Shown here: positions 59,901 through 64,000 of the stretch, in pieces
Layout of the letters: each line of letters starts with the position of its first letter
Numbering within the stretch: the first letter of the stretch is position 1
Source: Ulota crispa
Lineage: Eukaryota; Streptophyta; Bryopsida; Orthotrichales; Orthotrichaceae
NCBI GenBank assembly: GCA_963920765.1
Contig: OY987242.1
Location: 19,182,002 to 19,246,001 of the forward strand
Length of the DNA stretch: 64,000 nt
Direction of reading: 5' to 3'
Program-made: the position numbers and the translations under genes
Notes under the pieces: generated by a model
The model's database searches: none
The model's input: the letters and a program-made list of their open reading frames with translations, nothing else
Told to the model about the DNA's origin: nothing

Positions 59901-60765
59901 ATCTTGAGGCACAAAATGTGACAATGACTTGCATGTTTCCTTCATGTCGATCAAAACCGTTTTTCCGCTTCTATTATTTGTCGGCTACATTCCCGAAAGT
60001 AGCACAGACTTCACTGAAATTTTTAAATACGGAACTTCTTAATTAATGAACCAAATTTTAAAAAAAACCAAATAACAGCAATGGCACAATAAGCGTTCAA
60101 CAAAAATTCATAGTCGTTTCTATTCTTCTAGAAAGTCGTATTGCCACGAATGAACAAATGATGGATCACCTCCTGACAATTTGTAGCATGAACTTCTTAC
60201 TGTACATGTCCAAATGGGTGTGGACTTTGCAATTCTCATTATAACATTAGCAATTCCCTTGATATATACATTTATGTATTTATGTACAAGCTCCTGTGAC
60301 TGGTTGTACCAAGAAAGTGGTGATGGAATCCCATGCCATATCTCTCCAATGCCTCATCACCACTCCATGGCACATCACCGTCTCATGTCACGTCTCCATC
60401 CAGTGGCACTTCAAAATTCAAGGGAATAACATGATTGTTCTCTCATCAAACAATATATTGCTTCCCAACGTCCAAGAGGGACAGTACCTTCACAAACCGT
60501 TCAAGCGTGTGCTGGGTTTTTTACATCGACTGTAAACTTCGAAAGACACACTTGCACTTCACCCCCTTCTGCTCCTCTGCCCCCATGAACGCCAGCTGTG
60601 CAGGTGCCCAAAACCACCCCCCCAGAAAAACTAATCACGCTACTGAACAACACCCCCCATTCCTCAGGATTACAGCTGTACTTGAAATCAGACTGCATTC
60701 AATTTTTTAGCTGGGATATTGTAAGTACCCCTAAATCGAAAATAATGAGGACTAAAAATTTAGGG
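56958..60765. other. Unassigned interval, possible first exon near 57.6-57.83 kb
   Basis: Mostly AT-rich and motif-free. Near 57620 a CACGTG box precedes a GC-richer frame (57625-57903) ending near a donor-like TTCAGGTGCAA (57827), which could be a leader exon of an unseen gene. A short 28-bp tandem duplication (GCATCCCATGTTTTGAGT) lies at about 57464-57520. Frames at 60214-60792 overlap on both strands without motifs. Confidence 0.3.
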
Positions 60766-60769
60766 GATT

Positions 60770-61050
60770 TATATATACACGGCACAGGTTGATAGTTCCA
60801 CCCGTGAGGGGTAAATTTTAGATTTATACAGTCATAAAGCTGAATTTGACAATTTGGAAATCAAATTTAAGCTGAGAGACGATGATGCGGTCTACAACCA
60901 TTAAAAGGGATGCATATCAACAACAATCAAATAAAGAATTATTTATTGTGTTTTACAAACAAAAGTTAAAAGTAACACTTCCTCCCCTAGCTAATTTTTG
61001 AACTACATGCTTTTGAGTTGCAACTGTTTTCATGGTTCTAGAGGAAACTG
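60770..61050. mobile_element. Foldback of the GATATGTGCACACC family, degraded copy
   Basis: The left part (GGCACAGGTTGATAG, then GGGTAAATTTT, then AAGCTGAATTTGACAATTT) and the right part (CATGGTTCTAGAGGAAACT) match the arms of the 27563-28001 hairpin in order. The right arm is truncated or diverged beyond about 61050. Confidence 0.55.
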
Positions 61051-61187
61051 TACTAGAAGATGTAACACAGAATAAAGTAAATTTCAAGTAGAAAATGTTG
61101 GTTTTTTGGGTCGATTTCATCATGTCGATTCGGATACTGAGGGTACTCCGGGTATTTCTCATGCCAAAGCCACCACCACAAAGTGGT

Positions 61188-61253
61188 GGCAATGGGGATC
61201 GAATTCCCACCTGGAAGTTCCAAGTACACAGCTCTACAGAGCTACCTCTTGCC
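61188..61253 (-). repeat. tRNA-like sequence, candidate SINE head or tRNA relic
   Basis: On the minus strand a 66-base segment starts GGCAAGAGGTAGCTCTGTAG and contains a D-stem-like GCTC/GAGC pair, a B-box-like AATTCGATCCC and a closing TTGCC that pairs with the initial GGCAA. The anticodon loop is not canonical and no invariant T precedes a plausible anticodon, so it is not called as a functional tRNA. Downstream on the same strand it runs into a short A-rich segment (CCCAAAAAACC). Confidence 0.35.
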
Positions 61254-61396
61254 ATTTGCACACATGCAACCAAACATGCACACATGAGAGTAGAAACTGT
61301 ACTTGTACATGGCATGTTCTAGTTTCCATGGATTTCTAAAACAAGTAGAGTTTGGTGGCTATTTCAGCATGTGAAAGGACTATGTTCCCAAAAACT

Positions 61397-62313
61397 TTAA
61401 CCCGTAAAGGACCAAGCAAAGTTTTCACCAAAAACTCTTCAAAACTGCCATTTTTAGAGCATCAACTAAATTGGAAACTAAAAACGTTTTTATGCATATG
61501 TGACCGTAGGATCTTCTAGAAGAATAGTTTTAGAAGATGTGGGAAAAAATTGAAAGTTATCCACCACGTGAACTAGAAGATAGAATGATTTGAATATTGA
61601 AAAACGTCTTGTGAAAAATCGGGCAACTAACCTTCAAAAGGCAAAATTCCTAAGGAAAAAAGGCCATGTGGGTGGTGCTTTGCTAACTTCCTTATCCCAC
61701 CTAAGTAAAGTACATGCCAAAAAGGTTTCAAATCATTTGGAGTTGTATAACATATGGAAAAAAATTAGTAAGGAAAAAGAAGTAGTGAATCATTCAAAAC
61801 ACTAAATTGTTAAGAATTTAATTATTTAATTGAAAAATGCCAATTCCAAGGGTCATAATGTTTTCATAAACAATCTACATCCTTTGGTTTTATTTTTTTT
61901 TCAAAATGTTGAAAATGGAGTAAAATAAAGGACTTTACAGTTTATTTTGGAGGAGAGAATCCACAACTACCCGCAAACAGAACATCCTCATAACTTTCAT
62001 CTGGTTGATCCAGATGGAATGATTCAAAGCTTCCTACATTCACATAAATCTCCTAAACCTTTTTTTTTTTTTTTTGGAAAAAAGCGGTTTGTAAAAATCT
62101 GCCTAGACTACCTGCCGAACTTAAAAAAGAACATATTAGGCCATAACTTTTTACTCATAATTCCAAATGTCATGAAGTTTAGTGCATATGAAAGATAAAC
62201 CTCGTCCCCACATTGTATTAAAATTTCAGCCTAAATATGAAAAGTTCCAATCACAGGTACCTGCCCGAAATTGCTATGTTTCTAAAAGAGAGATCTGGTT
62301 CTTTAGGGGTTAA
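61397..62313. mobile_element. 917-bp TTAA-flanked DNA element, uninterrupted copy
   Basis: The left tip TTAACCCGTAAAGGACCAAG (61397) and the right tip GGTTCTTTAGGGGTTAA (ends 62313) are inverted, with TTAA at both sides. The interior matches the split copy at 35052-38752. The plus frames 61590-61805 and 61947-62198 are not conserved as proteins between the two copies. Confidence 0.82.
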
Positions 62314-62591
62314 ACCACCAAAAGTTTGTTACTCTGTTCTCATCTCCAATGAACTTTTCAGATTTCATTCCTTTAATAAGAAGTATTGAGCATAAACCAT
62401 AGAGTGTGTTCTTAAATTTATAATAATAATTTATTCCCACCCCCTTTAGATGTCATTTGCAATTTCTCTTTAAAATTCACAAACCTCGAAAGGATTGTTG
62501 CACGTGAATGGTCGCTTCAACTTCAAATGTATTTGAAGCGCTAATTATGTTGATAAAAAGGGAAATAATATGTTAAAATAGCCTCGGAGGC

Positions 62592-63064
62592 CATATTAGG
62601 TGAATTGGGAAAACCTAAGGTTTAGGGCTGTACTCTACCTTAAACCCCAGAAGTTACCTTAAACCGGACTCAATGGTACCAGATTCTGTCAGAGCCATTA
62701 AGATTTTCCCCCTTGCTCAATCCACCTCACAGGTTAGGGCATGTGTCAGAAAAAGAAGGCTGGAGGTCAGATTAACCCTTGAAGAGCCCTTGGGTTTTAG
62801 AGATACGGTACCAAATATGGTCACAACCAATATTCAGAAGTTTGAATTAGTTGAAAATTAAGTGTTACAATCATACATATTGAAGAGTTGTACAATGATA
62901 AATGCATTTTTTTTTGGAAAGCCCTCAAAGCAGCTCAAATATGGCTGTATATACAGTCATACATATAGCCAAAGATGGCCGATGGGCCGTTCAAGGGCTA
63001 ACGTGATGAGCTTAATCCTTCAAAAGTCCGTAAATGTATTGTTTTTCTCAATTTATGAGACATG
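62592..63064. mobile_element. 473-bp relative of the 23204 MITE
   Basis: The left end CATATTAGGTGAATTGGGAAAA and the weaker right end TTTTTCTCAATTTATGAGACATG are inverted. Internal blocks AGTTACCTTAAACC, GGTACCAGATTCTG and CATTAAGATTTTCCCCCTTG follow the 23204-23461 element in order. The extra length lies in the right half. Confidence 0.65.
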
Positions 63065-64000
63065 CTGTTAATCCATAGTTTGCTAGTTTTACATAACAAT
63101 AGATTATGATATTATATGGAAATAAAACCTTGCCATTTCAAAATCTACATTCCTCGAATTGTTGAATTTTTTCAACAGTTTTTGGAGAGTCTAAATATAT
63201 TTCATAGTTTTTCATGTTATTTTGTGGTCAACAAAAGAAGAAAATATACTGAAATAACCTTCAATACTTTAACGATAGCAGATTTACGCGTGAAATACTT
63301 GAAACATCCAAAATACTACTTACGTTTTACAGGAGTATCAATTATACTCATAGACAAGTATATTTGCAAAATTAAAGAAATGCTCTTCCACTTTCAAATG
63401 TGCAGTACACGCTTGTGCCATTTGAAATGTAAAAATCACCTTCAATATTTGTAAGAACGTGAATGGAACTATACCCTTGGTTATTACAGAACACAAAGGT
63501 ATTTTGCAACTTAAAATATTTGAGGACCATTTTGAATATTTTACCACTATATTAGAGGCATTGCTGATATTTTTACAGAAAGTCAAAGGCATTTTTATAC
63601 TATTAACCTTTGAGTGGCGTATATGTCTTTTTGAAAGGACTGAGGGGCATCATTCATGTTTTTTCAGAAATAGATTGTTGATTTAAAAAAACAACTTCTA
63701 GTGCTTTTTATCCGACTTTTATTTTAATAAATGAAGTCTTGTCCAGAAGTGTCGAAATGAACACAATTTCTTTATTTTTTTGTTTTTTGGTCATGTTCTT
63801 AGTAAACTTTGAAGGCAAGTAATTTCAATCATACCAAATTCTAAGAATTGTACCCAAAAACCATTCAATCTACATTTGACATTTTCAAATATACTAAATT
63901 TGTGGTAAACTACTTTCATTTTTGAAACTTCAAAACCTTTTACTGAGGTCCTAAAAGATTTCAATAGATTTCTTAAACGACCCAAACTATTCCAACCGTT
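63065..64000. other. AT-rich non-coding end of window
   Basis: No gene, paired repeat or motif recognised. Frames on both strands at 63116-63686 are motif-free. Confidence 0.4.

Noticed and set aside
61188-61253. Functional tRNA gene
   Set aside because: Only 66 bases, incomplete acceptor pairing and a non-canonical anticodon loop. Kept only as a tRNA-like relic.

Overview
This is a gene-poor, AT-rich stretch of nuclear DNA from a land plant. Three things show the lineage: a recognisable degraded copy of psaF (nuclear-encoded photosystem I subunit III), a plant SUVR-type SET-domain histone methyltransferase, and plant-style introns and miniature transposons. The psaF copy and the two transposase families make me favour a bryophyte, lycophyte or fern over a flowering plant. 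That placement is inference.

Only one gene looks intact: a 108-residue secreted cysteine-rich protein at 42781-43107, with a TATA box, a good start context and a poly(A) signal. All other coding sequence is decayed. From about 9.5 to 22.45 kb lies what may be one large old DNA transposon or a cluster of co-decayed genes. It holds a multi-exon plus-strand gene of unknown function (9.5-14.76 kb), a plus-strand SUVR-like pre-SET/SET/post-SET gene (15.06-15.99 kb), and a converging minus-strand DDE-type transposase (17.16-21.32 kb). Introns and spacers across the region are unusually rich in GTAC. At 28.1-29.1 kb is the psaF pseudogene. At 45.6-47.5 kb on the minus strand is a second, younger transposase of the DUF7869-like type with a 391-residue open C-terminal part. 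Arrays of about 50 bp and about 116 bp units lie upstream of it.

Most of the rest is small non-autonomous DNA elements whose ends can be read directly. They include: a nested pair of TTA-target MITEs (3.39-4.09 kb); two elements with AGGGG ends and 3-bp ATT/AAT duplications (2.17 and 27.19 kb); an 843-bp element with a 6-bp duplication (26.26 kb); a hAT-like element with an 8-bp duplication (40.49 kb); two TTAA-flanked elements (35.05 and 61.40 kb); further inverted-repeat elements; and a 273-bp Helitron-like insertion (36.75 kb).

The most striking structure is a family of long foldback (hairpin) elements with seven hairpins: 5.0-5.86, 22.52-23.2, 36.09-37.25, 37.25-38.12, 53.81-54.70, 55.19-56.12 and 56.10-56.96 kb. 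All share one core motif. Two loci (36.09-38.12 and 55.19-56.96) carry the same two-hairpin composite of about 1.75 kb. The layers at 35.05-38.75 kb give a relative insertion order: TTAA element, then double foldback, then Helitron.

I saw no rRNA genes, no CRISPR and no convincing functional tRNA gene, and found no reverse-transcriptase or capsid coding sequence.
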